This document shows positions 1 to 9,083 of a stretch of DNA of 64,000 nt, in pieces (positions within the stretch are counted from its first letter, which is position 1; each line of letters begins with the position of its first letter). The DNA comes from Rhodococcus sp. 1168 (GTDB lineage Bacteria; Actinomycetota; Actinomycetes; Mycobacteriales; Mycobacteriaceae). The DNA lies in assembly GCF_002091955.1 (NCBI RefSeq), contig NZ_MKKY01000079.1, positions 150,992 to 214,991 on the forward strand, given 5' to 3'. Under the pieces are notes generated by a model. The model ran no database searches. It was not told the DNA's origin and saw only the letters and a program-made list of their open reading frames with translations. Both the position numbers and the translations under genes were made by a program.

Positions 1-1
1 C

Positions 2-394
2 GTTCTCGATCCCGCACCGCGAATGCTCCCGCTCGACGTCCTGCAGACCGGTGAACTCATCGTCGCAGGAGGATCGGTACGCGGCGAGAGCAGCCGCGCT
101 TCCACCGTCGAAAAGACGTTGCTCGACGGCGGATCCGCAGCCGAACTGGCACAACTGGGCGTCGGCTGGGTCCTCGTCGAGCGCACGACGCCCGGACTGC
201 TCGGCGAGTCGGCGGACACGCTGGACCAACTCGAACGCGTCTACGCCGACGACGAACTGGCGTTGTACCAAGTGCCAGGGGCAATCGGAACGACCGAGGT
301 CAGTCCAGCGTCGTACTGGATCGTCGTGGCCGCGCACCTGGGGTGGGCCCTGTCAATAGTGGGCGGACTCTGCTGGGGCCTGCGGCGAAGATGA
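2..394 (+). CDS. C-terminal end of a polytopic membrane protein (Rv0226c-like), truncated by the window edge
   Basis: The frame is already open at base 2 (first residues VLDPAPRM) and runs to a stop at 394, so only about the last 130 residues are present. They form a soluble segment (ELIVAGGSVRGES, GVGWVLVER) followed by one hydrophobic helix (YWIVVAAHLGWALSIVGG) and a basic end, LRRR. A soluble domain followed by a last membrane anchor fits a large envelope membrane protein. Its position, convergent with a GT4 glycosyltransferase and near a methyltransferase, matches M. tuberculosis Rv0226c, and the assignment rests on that synteny. The 3' ends of this gene and the glycosyltransferase overlap by 42 bases on opposite strands. 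The true start lies outside the window and the function is unknown. Confidence 0.7.
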   Translation, partial: VLDPAPRMLPLDVLQTGELIVAGGSVRGESSRASTVEKTLLDGGSAAELAQLGVGWVLVERTTPGLLGESADTLDQLERVYADDELALYQVPGAIGTTEVSPASYWIVVAAHLGWALSIVGGLCWGLRRR

Positions 395-1570
395 CACGAG
401 CCCGGAGACATGGGCGCCCAGTGCCGACGCCACCAGCACACTCTCCACACCCTGCGCGCATTGCTCCCACGAGAACTCGAGCGCGCGCACCCGGGCCTTC
501 TCGCCCAAGTCGGCGCGGACATCGGCGTCGAGCAGCAGTTCCCCGATGGCGTCGGTGAGTGCGGGCACGTCGCGGTCATTCCCTTCGGAACCAACCAGCA
601 CACCGGTCACACCGTCGATGATCGAATCGGTCAGGCCCTTCGAACTGCGGTAGCCGACGGTAGGGACACCATGCTGAGCTGCTTCGACGACGGCAAGGCC
701 CCACCCCTCCTTCCTCGAGGGCATCACATGCACCCAGGAGCGGCCGAGCAGTTCGTGTTTACGGTCTTCGTCGACGTGTCCGTGGAACGTGACAGCACCT
801 TCGATGCCGAGCTCACGCACACGCTCACGCAGGTTTTCTTCCCACCAGCCGCCACCGACGACGTCGAGGTGCAGGTCCGGGAGCTGTCGTCGCAGGGTGG
901 CCACGACAGCGAGCGCATCCTCGATCTGCTTGTGCGGCACCAACCTCGACAACACCGACAGAGACGGGTACGAGGTTCTGGTGTGCGCCCCACCGACCGA
1001 CGCTGCCGGGGACGCGCCGTTTCGAACGACGGCGACCCGGTCGCGGTCGACTCCGAGTGCAACGAGCTCATCCGCCGACGGCAACGACACCGTCAAGTAC
1101 TGATTACGCCGATGAACGCGCGGTGAGACCGTGCTCTCGAGCCACCAACCGATCTTCGCCATCACCGGGCCCGCCACCGGCCACTGCTCCCGATGGCAAT
1201 GGTGAACCAGCAACGTCACCGGTGCGCCCGCGACGAGACGCGAGAAGAAAGGGATGCCGTTCTGAGTGTCGACGACAGCATCCGGGTTGATCCCGCGCAA
1301 AGGACCGAACCCGAGCCGGCCGGCAGCGACCGCAGCGAGAGCCCTCGGATACACGCTCAAGCGGCCACCACCGCGGCTGATCTGGATACCGTCGACGGTC
1401 TCCCGCGCGGGAGCGCCCGGATACGACGCCGTCCGCAGCGTCACCCGCACTCCGCGTCGCGCCAGGCCCGCACCGACCTGCTCGAGGTAGCGCTCGCTGC
1501 CGCCGCCCTGGGGATGGCCCGTATCGCGCCAACAGAGCAAGAGCACCTCGCGCACAGCTGGCTCCCCCAT
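353..1570 (-). CDS. Family 4 glycosyltransferase (Rv0225-like)
   Basis: Encodes about 405 residues with a GT-B fold layout. The N-terminal acceptor domain begins VLLLCWRDTGHPQGGGSERY, with the Gly-rich loop typical of GT4 enzymes. The C-terminal nucleotide-sugar domain has LSVLSRLVPHKQIEDAL and the donor-binding signature PSRKEGWGLAVVEAAQHGVP, including the E-x7-E type motif. I chose the ATG at 1570 because longer in-frame starts would run into the divergent methyltransferase, which starts at 1663. No membrane segment is seen, so it is probably a cytosolic or peripheral enzyme transferring a sugar from an NDP donor to an envelope precursor. Neighbours and order match Rv0224c-Rv0226c. Sugar and acceptor cannot be read from sequence. 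Confidence 0.85.
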   Translation of the reverse strand: MGEPAVREVLLLCWRDTGHPQGGGSERYLEQVGAGLARRGVRVTLRTASYPGAPARETVDGIQISRGGGRLSVYPRALAAVAAGRLGFGPLRGINPDAVVDTQNGIPFFSRLVAGAPVTLLVHHCHREQWPVAGPVMAKIGWWLESTVSPRVHRRNQYLTVSLPSADELVALGVDRDRVAVVRNGASPAASVGGAHTRTSYPSLSVLSRLVPHKQIEDALAVVATLRRQLPDLHLDVVGGGWWEENLRERVRELGIEGAVTFHGHVDEDRKHELLGRSWVHVMPSRKEGWGLAVVEAAQHGVPTVGYRSSKGLTDSIIDGVTGVLVGSEGNDRDVPALTDAIGELLLDADVRADLGEKARVRALEFSWEQCAQGVESVLVASALGAHVSGLVSSSPQAPAESAHY

Positions 1571-1662
1571 CACGGCGTAATCGAATATGAACTTCCGACA
1601 CCTTAACGGTTCACCCGCCCCGCGGCGTCGCGACAGGGTGTATTCCCCTACTCTTTTGCAAC

Positions 1663-2475
1663 GTGCCACGTCGTCAGGGTCGATTCGCGAGCTCTCGCCG
1701 TGTCGAGCGACCCGTAACCCACTTCTTCGCCCAGCGCGCGACCCTTCGCCGATCGGTGAGCCTGCTTCGGGATTTCGGACACGAGCAGAGCTCTCCCGAC
1801 ATCTTCTACAGCGCCCTGGCCCGCGATTCCGTCGAACTCATCAGTGATCTGTACCAGGGTCTGACCGGCAACATTCTCGAGGATCGCGTGGTCATGGACG
1901 TCGGCGGCGGGCCCGGTTATTTCGCGGACGTCTTCCGCGCCAGCGGAGCTCGGTACATCCCCGTCGAACCGGATCCGACAGAGATGCACGCTGCCGGTCT
2001 GAACGTGCACGGCAGCGTCCGCGGATCGGGAATGGCGTTGCCGTTTCGGGACGACAGCGTGGACGTGTGCTTTTCCTCGAACGTCGCCGAACACGTGCGG
2101 CATCCGTGGGTCATGGCCGAGGAAATGTTACGTGTCACCAAACCCGGTGGGTTGATGGTCCTGTCGTACACGCTGTGGAGAGGGCCGTTCGGCGGCCACG
2201 AAACCGGTCCCTGGCACTACTTCGGCGGCGAGTTCGCAGCCCGCAGATACCTTCGCAAGCACGGCCGCGAACCCAAGAATCGTTTCGGTGAATCCCTGTT
2301 CGACGTCGGAGCATCGGAGGGACTGCGGTGGGCCCGCGAGACTACGCAGGGCACTGTGCTGGCCGCATTTCCGCGCTACCACCCGAAATGGGCGTGGTGG
2401 ATGATCCGTGTTCCGGTACTTCGCGAATTTCTTGCCAGCAACCTCGTCGTGGTCCTGCGCGCCGACGCACGCTGA
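1663..2475 (+). CDS. Class I SAM-dependent methyltransferase (Rv0224c-like)
   Basis: 270 residues with a Rossmann methyltransferase core. Motif I is VVMDVGGGPGYFADVF, the acidic end of strand 2 is IPVEPD, and motif IV is FRDDSVDVCFSSNVAEHV, followed by HPWVMAEEMLRVTKPGG as usual in Methyltransf_11 proteins. The start is GTG at 1663; a GTG at 1756 would also keep the domain. It is divergent from the GT4 gene and followed 16 bases later by a ROK kinase. The same methyltransferase/glycosyltransferase neighbours occur in mycobacteria (Rv0224c/Rv0225), so a role in modifying an envelope glycoconjugate is plausible, but the substrate is unknown. Confidence 0.85.
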   Translation: MPRRQGRFASSRRVERPVTHFFAQRATLRRSVSLLRDFGHEQSSPDIFYSALARDSVELISDLYQGLTGNILEDRVVMDVGGGPGYFADVFRASGARYIPVEPDPTEMHAAGLNVHGSVRGSGMALPFRDDSVDVCFSSNVAEHVRHPWVMAEEMLRVTKPGGLMVLSYTLWRGPFGGHETGPWHYFGGEFAARRYLRKHGREPKNRFGESLFDVGASEGLRWARETTQGTVLAAFPRYHPKWAWWMIRVPVLREFLASNLVVVLRADAR

Positions 2476-2491
2476 CAGTAGTTTGGGACAT

Positions 2492-3379
2492 ATGACAGCG
2501 TTGGCATTGGACATCGGGGGCACCAAGATCACTGCGGCGATCGTCGACGCCGACGGTAGACCCGGTGAGGCTCTCGTCGTTTCCACCCCGAAAGTCGATG
2601 TGTGGCAGGCCTGTTCCGAGTTGCTCGACACGGTCGTAGCGGGATCGGATATCGCCGCCATCGGTATTGCGTGCGCAGGCCCGGTCGACCTGGTCGCCGG
2701 GACGGTCGCACCGATCAACATCGACGAGTGGAAGGGCGGTTTCGGCCTCACCGAGGAAATCGCCAAGAAGTTTCCCGACGCCACGACACGCCTGGCCGGT
2801 GACGGTGGGTGCGCGGCACTCGGCGAACATCGGTTCGGTGCCGCACAAGGCGTGGACAACCTCATCAGCGTGGTCGTCTCCACCGGAGTCGGAGGCGGTC
2901 TGGTGCTCGGCGGCGAGATTGTGCACGGCCGCAGCGGAAATGCCGGCCACATCGGCCACATCGTCGTCCCCGGTTCGACGGCCTACTGCTCGTGCGGCGG
3001 TCTCGGATGTGTGGAGACCGTCTCGAGCGGCCCGTCTGCGGTCGGATGGGCGCAAGAACAAGGCTGGACCGGCACCACCGGCGCCGAGCTCGCCGAGGAT
3101 GCCGCGAACGGAAACGTCGTAGCGGTGACGACATTGCAGCGCGCGGGCGTAGCGCTGGGTCAGGCGATCGCGTCGGCCGCTGCCCTGGTCGATGTCGAGC
3201 TCGTGGTCATCGGCGGAGGGTTTGCGCAGGCAGGCCCACCGCTGTGGGATCCGATCCAAGAGTCCGCGGCGCTGCATGCGCGGCTGAGGTTCCTCGACGG
3301 GCTCACGATCGTGCCGGCGAAACTGGGTGCGGTAGGGACGTTGACCGGGGCTGCGGTACTTGCGGCCTCGGCCACCTGA
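2492..3379 (+). CDS. ROK-family sugar kinase, NanK-like variant
   Basis: 295 residues. The N-terminal phosphate-binding loop LALDIGGTKITAAIVD and the ROK zinc motif C-S-C-G-G-L-G-C-V-E are intact. The signature GVGGGLVLGGEIVHG precedes GNAGHIGHIVV. Most glucokinase-type ROK proteins have Glu at the first His of this H-x-G-H, whereas E. coli NanK (N-acetylmannosamine kinase) also has His, so an N-acylated amino sugar substrate is more likely than glucose. That is inference from one residue. ATG at 2492 begins exactly at the family N-terminus; in-frame sequence upstream would overlap the methyltransferase. It probably shares a transcript with that gene (16-base gap). It could also be a general sugar kinase or, less likely, a regulator, but no DNA-binding domain is present. 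Confidence 0.85.
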   Translation: MTALALDIGGTKITAAIVDADGRPGEALVVSTPKVDVWQACSELLDTVVAGSDIAAIGIACAGPVDLVAGTVAPINIDEWKGGFGLTEEIAKKFPDATTRLAGDGGCAALGEHRFGAAQGVDNLISVVVSTGVGGGLVLGGEIVHGRSGNAGHIGHIVVPGSTAYCSCGGLGCVETVSSGPSAVGWAQEQGWTGTTGAELAEDAANGNVVAVTTLQRAGVALGQAIASAAALVDVELVVIGGGFAQAGPPLWDPIQESAALHARLRFLDGLTIVPAKLGAVGTLTGAAVLAASAT

Positions 3380-3450
3380 TCCAGCTGCGCTCGCACGTAG
3401 GCATCAGTCGAATCCTTCCGAATCACTGCAACGTGTTCTAGTCTCGATCC

Positions 3451-4908
3451 ATGACCGACTTCGCCAAGCTGTTCATCGGCGGGCACTGGACCGCACCGTC
3501 AACCGAGGAGACGCTCGACGTCTTTTCACCCGCCACCGAAGAGCGCGTCGGGAGGACTCCCGTCGCCGCCCCCGTAGATATCGACGCGGCGGCACAGGCC
3601 GCGCGCACAGCCTTCGACTCCGGCCCCTGGGCCCGATCATCCCCCACTGAACGAGCGCAGGTGCTCGCGAACTTCGCCAAGCTGATCGAGGAACGGAGCG
3701 CCGAGCTCACCGAGGTCATCTCGGGCGAAATGGGTGCCCCGCACGCCATGGTCGGGATGCTGCAACAGACTCCCGCACTGGCTGCGCTCAACTACTACGT
3801 TTCGCTCGCCGAGACCTTCCCCTGGAAGGAATCCCGTCACGGAGCATTCGGCCAATCCAACATCACCCGCGAACCCGTCGGCGTCGTCGCAGCCGTCATC
3901 GCCTGGAACGTCCCACTGTTCCTTGCGATCAACAAGCTGGCGCCCGCACTGCTCGCCGGCTGCTCGGTGTTGCTCAAGCCCGCTCCCGAAACACCCCTGT
4001 CTGCCAACCTCCTCGCCGACCTCCTGACCGAGGCCGGACTACCGGAAGGCGTGCTCTCGGTCCTTCCCGGTGGTGCCGAGACAGGCAAGTACCTCACCGC
4101 GCACCCACTCGTGGACAAGGTCACCTTCACCGGCAGCACCGACGTCGGCCGCAGCATCGGCGCAACCGCCGCGCAGCAACTCAAACGATGCTCACTCGAA
4201 CTCGGCGGAAAGTCCGCAGCAATCCTGCTCGAAGACGTGGACATCGCGTCGGCGATCCCGATGCTGCTGCTGTCCGGCCTCATGAACAGCGGGCAGGCCT
4301 GCGTCGCACAGACTCGCATCCTCGCCCCGCGCTCGCGCTACGACGAGATCGTCGACGCCATGGTCGCGGGAGCCGGCTGGATGAAGATGGGCGATCCGAC
4401 GGACCCGGCAACACAACTCGGCCCCCTCATCTCGGAGAAGCAGCGCGACCGCGTCGAGGCATACATCGCGAAGGGAAACGAAGAAGGTGCACGTCTCGTC
4501 CTCGGCGGCGGACGCCCGGAGGGTTTGGACAAAGGCTGGTACGTCGAGCCGACCATCTTCGCCGATGTCGACAACTCGATGACGATCGCCCAGGAAGAAA
4601 TTTTCGGCCCGGTCCTCGCGGTCATTCCCTACGACTCCGAAGACGAAGCCATCAAGATCGCCAATGACTCCACCTACGGCCTCGCCGGATCGGTCTGGAC
4701 CACCGACATCGAACACGGCGTCGAGGTCTCCGCACAGATCCGCACGGGCACGTCGGCGATCAACTGGTACGCATTCGATCCCAGCGCCCCGTTCGGTGGC
4801 TACAAGAACTCCGGCATCGGACGCGAAAGCGGCCCGGAAGGCCTCGAGGCGTACTGCGAACTCAAGTCGGTCCTCATGCCGCCGGGGTACGTGGCGCCGA
4901 CTGCTTGA
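3451..4908 (+). CDS. NAD(P)+-dependent aldehyde dehydrogenase (Rv0223c-like)
   Basis: 485 residues, normal for the ALDH superfamily. Visible hallmarks are the cofactor-binding stretch VIAWNVPLFLAINKLAPALLAGC, FTGSTDVGRSIG, the general-base Glu in LELGGKSAAI, the catalytic Cys in NSGQACVAQTR, and EEIFGPVLAVIPY near the C-terminus. It oxidises an aldehyde to a carboxylate in the cytosol, substrate unknown. It follows the ROK kinase in the same direction after 71 bases and ends at a strong terminator shared with pckA on the other strand. Synteny with Rv0223c supports orthology. Nothing is truncated or frameshifted. Confidence 0.93.
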   Translation: MTDFAKLFIGGHWTAPSTEETLDVFSPATEERVGRTPVAAPVDIDAAAQAARTAFDSGPWARSSPTERAQVLANFAKLIEERSAELTEVISGEMGAPHAMVGMLQQTPALAALNYYVSLAETFPWKESRHGAFGQSNITREPVGVVAAVIAWNVPLFLAINKLAPALLAGCSVLLKPAPETPLSANLLADLLTEAGLPEGVLSVLPGGAETGKYLTAHPLVDKVTFTGSTDVGRSIGATAAQQLKRCSLELGGKSAAILLEDVDIASAIPMLLLSGLMNSGQACVAQTRILAPRSRYDEIVDAMVAGAGWMKMGDPTDPATQLGPLISEKQRDRVEAYIAKGNEEGARLVLGGGRPEGLDKGWYVEPTIFADVDNSMTIAQEEIFGPVLAVIPYDSEDEAIKIANDSTYGLAGSVWTTDIEHGVEVSAQIRTGTSAINWYAFDPSAPFGGYKNSGIGRESGPEGLEAYCELKSVLMPPGYVAPTA

Positions 4909-4990
4909 TTCCCGCAGGCAGCGGTTCGGCGTCTGACAATCCGCTCCCCTAGTTGATCCCAACAGCGGGGGTAAATTCCGCCACCGGACG

Positions 4991-5017
4991 CCACCGACAC
5001 CACCGACACCACCGACA
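4991..5017 (+). repeat. Three tandem copies of a 9-base unit
   Basis: CCACCGACA is repeated three times without a mismatch, with a degenerate copy just upstream (4982-4990). It lies in the gap between the aldehyde dehydrogenase stop and the terminator hairpin. No gene is affected. Confidence 0.85.
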
Positions 5018-5024
5018 TAAAAAC

Positions 5025-5060
5025 GAAGCGGGGCTCACCCAAAAGGGTGCGCCCCGCTTC
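5025..5060. terminator. Bidirectional intrinsic terminator between aldehyde dehydrogenase and pckA
   Basis: A perfect 10-base outer stem (5025-5034 with 5051-5060, GAAGCGGGGC and its complement) continues after one mismatch into CACCC/GGGTG around an AAAA loop. A-rich sequence flanks the left side and CTTCTTACT the right. It sits between two convergent genes, so it can end both transcripts. Confidence 0.9.
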
Positions 5061-5071
5061 TTACTGTCGGA

Positions 5072-6904
5072 CTATGCGCCCAGACGCTGCTTCAGCGCTT
5101 CGAACTCGTCCTTGATACCGGTGGGAAGCTTCTCCCCGACGAACTCGAACCACTCTTCGATCAGTGGGATCTCGGCCTTCCATTCGTCGACGTTCACCGC
5201 CAGTGCCTCGGCGACGTCTTCGACGGTGGTGTCGAGGCCCGTGATGTCGAGTGCAGCTGCTGTCGGGACGACACCGATGGGCGTCTCGACGCCTTCGGCC
5301 TTGTGCTCGATGCGCTCCACGATCCACTTCAGGACGCGGGAGTTCTCGCCGAATCCTGGCCAGAGGAAGCGCTTGTCGTCGCCGCGGCGGAACCAGTTGA
5401 CGTAGAACACCTTCGGGAGCTTCGACTCGTCGGCGTTCTTGCCGAGGTCGATCCAGTGCTGGAAGTAGTCACCGACGTTGTAGCCGAGGAACGGGAGCAT
5501 GGCCATCGGGTCGCGGCGGATGGTTCCGACCGTGCCCTCTGCTGCTGCTGTCTGCTCGGATCCGACGGTGGCACCCATGAACACGCCGTGCTGCCAGTCG
5601 CGAGCCTCGGTGACCAGCGGAACCGTCGTCTTGCGACGCCCACCGAACAGGATGGCCGAAATCGGCACACCCTCCGGGTCGTCCCACTCGGCGGCCATCG
5701 ACGGGCACTGAGCCATGGGCACGCAGTAGCGCGAGTTCGGGTGTGCGGCGTTCTGATCGGACTCGGGCGTCCAGTCGTTGCCCTTCCAGTCGATCAGATG
5801 CTGCGGGTCTCCTTCGAGGCCCTCCCACCACACGTCGCCGTCGTCGGTCAGTGCCACGTTGGTGAACAACGAGTTGCCCTGATCGATGGTCTTCATCGCG
5901 TTGGGGTTGGAATCCCAGTTGGTTCCGGGTGCGACACCGAAGAAGCCGAATTCGGGGTTGACGGCGTAGAGACGGCCGTCCTTGCCGAAGCGCATCCAGG
6001 CGATGTCGTCACCGATGGTCTCGGCGCGCCAGCCCGGAATGGTCGGCTGAATCATTGCGAGGTTGGTCTTGCCACATGCGGACGGGAACGCCGCGGCGAT
6101 GTAGTAGGCCTTGTCCTCCGGCGAAATCAGCTTGAGGATCAGCATGTGCTCGGCGAGCCAGCCCTCGTCGTGAGCCATTGCCGACGCAATACGCAGGGAG
6201 TAGCACTTCTTGCCCAGCAGAGCGTTGCCGCCGTAACCGGAGCCGTAGCTCCAGATCTCGCGATCCTCGGGGAAATGCGTGATGTATTTGGTGCTGTTGC
6301 ACGGCCACGGGACGTCGTCCTGGCCGTCGGCGAGCGGAGCGCCGAGCGAGTGCAGCGCCTTGACGAAGAAGCCGTCGTTGCCGAGCTTGTCCAGTACTAC
6401 CGAGCCCATGCGAGTCATGACGCGCATCGAGACGACGACGTACTCCGAGTCGGTGATCTCCACACCCAACTTGGGGTCCTCTGCAGCGAGCGGGCCCATG
6501 CAGAACGGGACGACGTACATGGTTCGTCCGCGCATGCTGCCGCGGTAGAGCCCGGTCATCAGCTCGCGCATCTCCGACGGGTCCATCCAATTATTGGTGG
6601 GGCCTGCGTCGATCTCTTCCTTGGAACAGATGTAGGTCCGCGACTCGACGCGTGCAACGTCGGTTGGATCGGAATTGCCGAGGAACGAGTTCGGCTTCTT
6701 TTCGTCGTTGAGCCGCGTGAAGGTGCCTGCGTCCACCAAGTGTGTGGTGAGCCGCTCCCACTCTTCGTCGGATCCGTCAGCGAAGACCACCCGCTCCGGC
6801 TCGGTGAGTTCTGCTACTCCCCGCACCCACGCAAGAAGTTCCTTGTGTTGGGTGGGAAGTGCGGCATCAGTGCCGTTCAAACCGGGAATGGTCGCTGAGG
6901 TCAT
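5072..6904 (-). CDS. pckA: Phosphoenolpyruvate carboxykinase (GTP)
   Basis: 610 residues, the usual size of GTP-type PEPCK (about 606 in M. tuberculosis Rv0211). It converts oxaloacetate plus GTP to PEP, CO2 and GDP, the entry step of gluconeogenesis, in the cytosol. Visible motifs include the P-loop-like kinase-1 motif with the reactive cysteine ([15 protein letters not shown]), the metal-binding GDDIAWMRF, and [20 protein letters not shown]. The start ATG at 6904 follows CAGGAGAG on the minus strand. A good SigA-type promoter lies about 110 bases upstream and a strong terminator follows the stop. No defect is seen. Confidence 0.97.
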   Translation of the reverse strand: MTSATIPGLNGTDAALPTQHKELLAWVRGVAELTEPERVVFADGSDEEWERLTTHLVDAGTFTRLNDEKKPNSFLGNSDPTDVARVESRTYICSKEEIDAGPTNNWMDPSEMRELMTGLYRGSMRGRTMYVVPFCMGPLAAEDPKLGVEITDSEYVVVSMRVMTRMGSVVLDKLGNDGFFVKALHSLGAPLADGQDDVPWPCNSTKYITHFPEDREIWSYGSGYGGNALLGKKCYSLRIASAMAHDEGWLAEHMLILKLISPEDKAYYIAAAFPSACGKTNLAMIQPTIPGWRAETIGDDIAWMRFGKDGRLYAVNPEFGFFGVAPGTNWDSNPNAMKTIDQGNSLFTNVALTDDGDVWWEGLEGDPQHLIDWKGNDWTPESDQNAAHPNSRYCVPMAQCPSMAAEWDDPEGVPISAILFGGRRKTTVPLVTEARDWQHGVFMGATVGSEQTAAAEGTVGTIRRDPMAMLPFLGYNVGDYFQHWIDLGKNADESKLPKVFYVNWFRRGDDKRFLWPGFGENSRVLKWIVERIEHKAEGVETPIGVVPTAAALDITGLDTTVEDVAEALAVNVDEWKAEIPLIEEWFEFVGEKLPTGIKDEFEALKQRLGA

Positions 6905-7019
6905 CTAACTCTCCTGGGGTGAGCCGGAACCAGATACACTTCGTCGCTGCCGGGCTGAGCAGCGGCACAAGCAAACCTGATCATCCCTTTCTGTGGGGCG
7001 CTGCCCGATTGCCGAATTG

Positions 7020-7048
7020 CGTATACCGCATCCTACCGGTCACGTCAA
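7020..7048 (-). promoter_or_regulatory. Housekeeping-type promoter for pckA, in the 6905-7213 intergenic region
   Basis: On the minus strand TTGACG (7048-7043) and TATACG (7025-7020) are separated by exactly 17 bases, giving a start near 7013 and a leader of about 110 bases. The rest of the roughly 300-base gap shows no convincing gene, hairpin or repeat. Confidence 0.65.
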
Positions 7049-7213
7049 TCGAGAACACGGGCGCCGGGTGTCCTGGTCTCAGGTTAACGCCGAGTGACGC
7101 TGTTCCGGAACCGGGGTGTTGTCCGATTGGTCACAAGAACGATTCAGCTGATGGAAAGTCGATTCGCGCCGACGCGGTTACCGGTACTGACATGGAAGAA
7201 CGATCAACTACAA

Positions 7214-7507
7214 CTAATCGAAAATCTCGCCCGAATCGGTGCGCTCCCACCGCGAAGATCCGTCGGCGGTACGAAATATCTCCCAGGATTGGTAACCGCC
7301 GTCACGTCCGAAGCTTGTGAACGTTTCGATCATGCCGTCGGCGTCGGCATCGCGTGCAATGGTCACGCCTGCATCGGTGTGGGTGACCCGAGTCTCGTCG
7401 AACCCATCGCCGTCGACGTCGAACATCTGGGTCGAGAGCCCATCCGACGGTTCATCGTGGTCGGCCGTGGTGCTCGCGTCTACAAAGAACGCGTCGGTAA
7501 AGTCCAT
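7214..7507 (-). CDS. Small Asp-rich protein with DxDGDG repeats
   Basis: About 97 residues, strongly acidic. It carries MFDVDGDGFDETRVT and ARDADADGMIETF, two tandem D-x-D-x-D-G loops resembling EF-hand or FG-GAP-type calcium-binding turns, and ends WERTDSGEIFD. No signal peptide or membrane segment is visible, so it is probably cytosolic. The ATG at 7507 is preceded by GAGGTGGGG; a GTG three codons upstream overlaps that ribosome-binding site and is less likely. It lies between pckA and the GTPase pair on the same strand, 43 bases after the GTPase stop. Similar small actinobacterial proteins are of unknown function, and calcium binding is inference from the loops. Confidence 0.7.
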   Translation of the reverse strand: MDFTDAFFVDASTTADHDEPSDGLSTQMFDVDGDGFDETRVTHTDAGVTIARDADADGMIETFTSFGRDGGYQSWEIFRTADGSSRWERTDSGEIFD

Positions 7508-7550
7508 GGTCCCCACCTCGATGTCTCGTACGAGTAGTACTGTCGCGCCC

Positions 7551-9083
7551 CTATCTGTTCAGACGCGCCGCGGAACGCGTCGGTTCCACCCTCGACTCGA
7601 GGGATTTCCGGTGACTGTTCGCAGGGCCGGACACGTCGAACTTCTCGATTCCGCGATCCAGCGATGCAAGGTCCCTGTCGCACGCCGCGAGAACCGTCGC
7701 CCGATGTTGCGCGGCACCTCTCAGCGCGGCCTCGACTCGTCCGAGTTCGGTCTCGGCCGAGATCGCCATCGCACGCGAAGTCTCACCTTCCGCCTGCGCG
7801 AACGCGGTTTCGGCGGCGAGGATCCGGGCGAGCACATTCTGCTCCCACAACGACTTGGCCGATCCTGCCCTCTCGTACGCCCACGAACGCACATGTACCC
7901 GATCGGCAACCAGCGAGCGTGAGCGCACCAGCCACCAGGCAGCGAGGGCGCCGAGTATCAGCGAGACAGGAATGACGGCAATCGCCAGCGCGGGCACCAT
8001 CGACAACGGCGACACCGCAATCCGACCCAACCCGACACCGGCGGATGCACCGACGAAGATCATGATGCGGTCTTCCATGCTTCGGCGACGCGAGGCCGGT
8101 TCCTCGATCTCGGTCCGAGCCTCGACCCGACCGGGCACTTCCGCACCCAAACCGAGATCGGCATCGATCGAGCGCAGTCTCGTCACCAACGAGGATTCCA
8201 CCCCTTCTCTGGCGCGTTCGAGCAGCCGAGTCAGATGTGCGGGTAGTTGCGAAAGTTCCGCTCTACTTGCCGCATCGGCGGATTCTCTTGCATGAGAGGT
8301 GAATTGGCGTATCGCCTCGTTGATCTCGTGCATCGTTTCCGCGCGGGTCAGCTGAAGCCTGCTACGCAACGTTGCAGCGCGGTCGGTCCGCCCGCGATCA
8401 CGTGAGTCGGCGAGACGAGCTCGCTCTGCCCGCAACCCGGCTGTCGCCGACGCGCTCGTGACTGCCCGCGCCTTGTTCACGATCTCGCGACGCGCACCCG
8501 CGGCGGCCGCACGTACTGCTGCGTTGTACTTCCGCTCGCGCACCGCGTGGTCCGCCTGCATCATCGCTGAGCAGACGAAGGCCCCCAGCGCATCGATGCC
8601 CGACTCGTCCGCGAGAGAGGCGCGCGCGTCACGATCTGCCGAGGTGCGGCTGCACTCTGCGAGCTTGGCGGAGGTGGGCCACAGTGACACGTCGACAGCG
8701 CGGGGAACGCAGTCGCTGATCACTGCCGACACCGATCGCCGAACCTCACGCCAATCTCGGTGGGCATCGATCTTGTTGATCACCACAGCCACGGTCGTCG
8801 ACTCCAACGCTGGCGCCAGCTCGGCCAGGGCGTCGCGGCCGAGAGGTGCAGACGCGTCGAGCACGTACACCACTACCGCTGCCGTGGTGACGTCATGAGC
8901 CCACTCGAGTACCCCGTCTGCTGCGACGGCCAACTCCTTCTCGACGGCGGAGACGCCCGATCCACCGACGCCGGAGAGATAGACGCCGCGGGGATCCGCG
9001 CGTCGTGCGTTCGCGATGTCGTCCGTTCCGGTCGGGTACCACCGGCGAACGACGCTGTCCATGTCTGCGGGTACGTCGATCAC
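7551..9083 (-). CDS. Membrane-anchored pseudo-GTPase of a coupled GTPase pair (Rv0210-like)
   Basis: About 510 residues. The N-terminal GTPase-like domain keeps the G4 motif NKID (residues about 103-106) and the strand VVVYVLDAS. Its P-loop reads SGVGGSGVS (residues about 37-45), with Val where Lys is required, so GTP hydrolysis is doubtful. A long charged helical middle follows, then two adjacent hydrophobic helices around residues 340-390 (IFVGASAGVGLG; VPALAIAVIPVSLILGALAAWW), then another helical tail. This is the layout of bacterial dynamin-like or IniA/IniC-type proteins. The start is GTG at 9083, overlapping the upstream stop as GTGA, so the two proteins are translationally coupled. 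Size and place between pckA and trmB match Rv0210. Function is unknown; membrane remodelling or envelope trafficking is a guess. Confidence 0.75.
   Translation of the reverse strand: MIDVPADMDSVVRRWYPTGTDDIANARRADPRGVYLSGVGGSGVSAVEKELAVAADGVLEWAHDVTTAAVVVYVLDASAPLGRDALAELAPALESTTVAVVINKIDAHRDWREVRRSVSAVISDCVPRAVDVSLWPTSAKLAECSRTSADRDARASLADESGIDALGAFVCSAMMQADHAVRERKYNAAVRAAAAGARREIVNKARAVTSASATAGLRAERARLADSRDRGRTDRAATLRSRLQLTRAETMHEINEAIRQFTSHARESADAASRAELSQLPAHLTRLLERAREGVESSLVTRLRSIDADLGLGAEVPGRVEARTEIEEPASRRRSMEDRIMIFVGASAGVGLGRIAVSPLSMVPALAIAVIPVSLILGALAAWWLVRSRSLVADRVHVRSWAYERAGSAKSLWEQNVLARILAAETAFAQAEGETSRAMAISAETELGRVEAALRGAAQHRATVLAACDRDLASLDRGIEKFDVSGPANSHRKSLESRVEPTRSAARLNR

Noticed and set aside
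5303..6898. 531-codon open frame on the plus strand
   Set aside because: Antisense to pckA. High-GC third positions create long mirror frames; the translation has no recognisable domain, whereas pckA is unmistakable.
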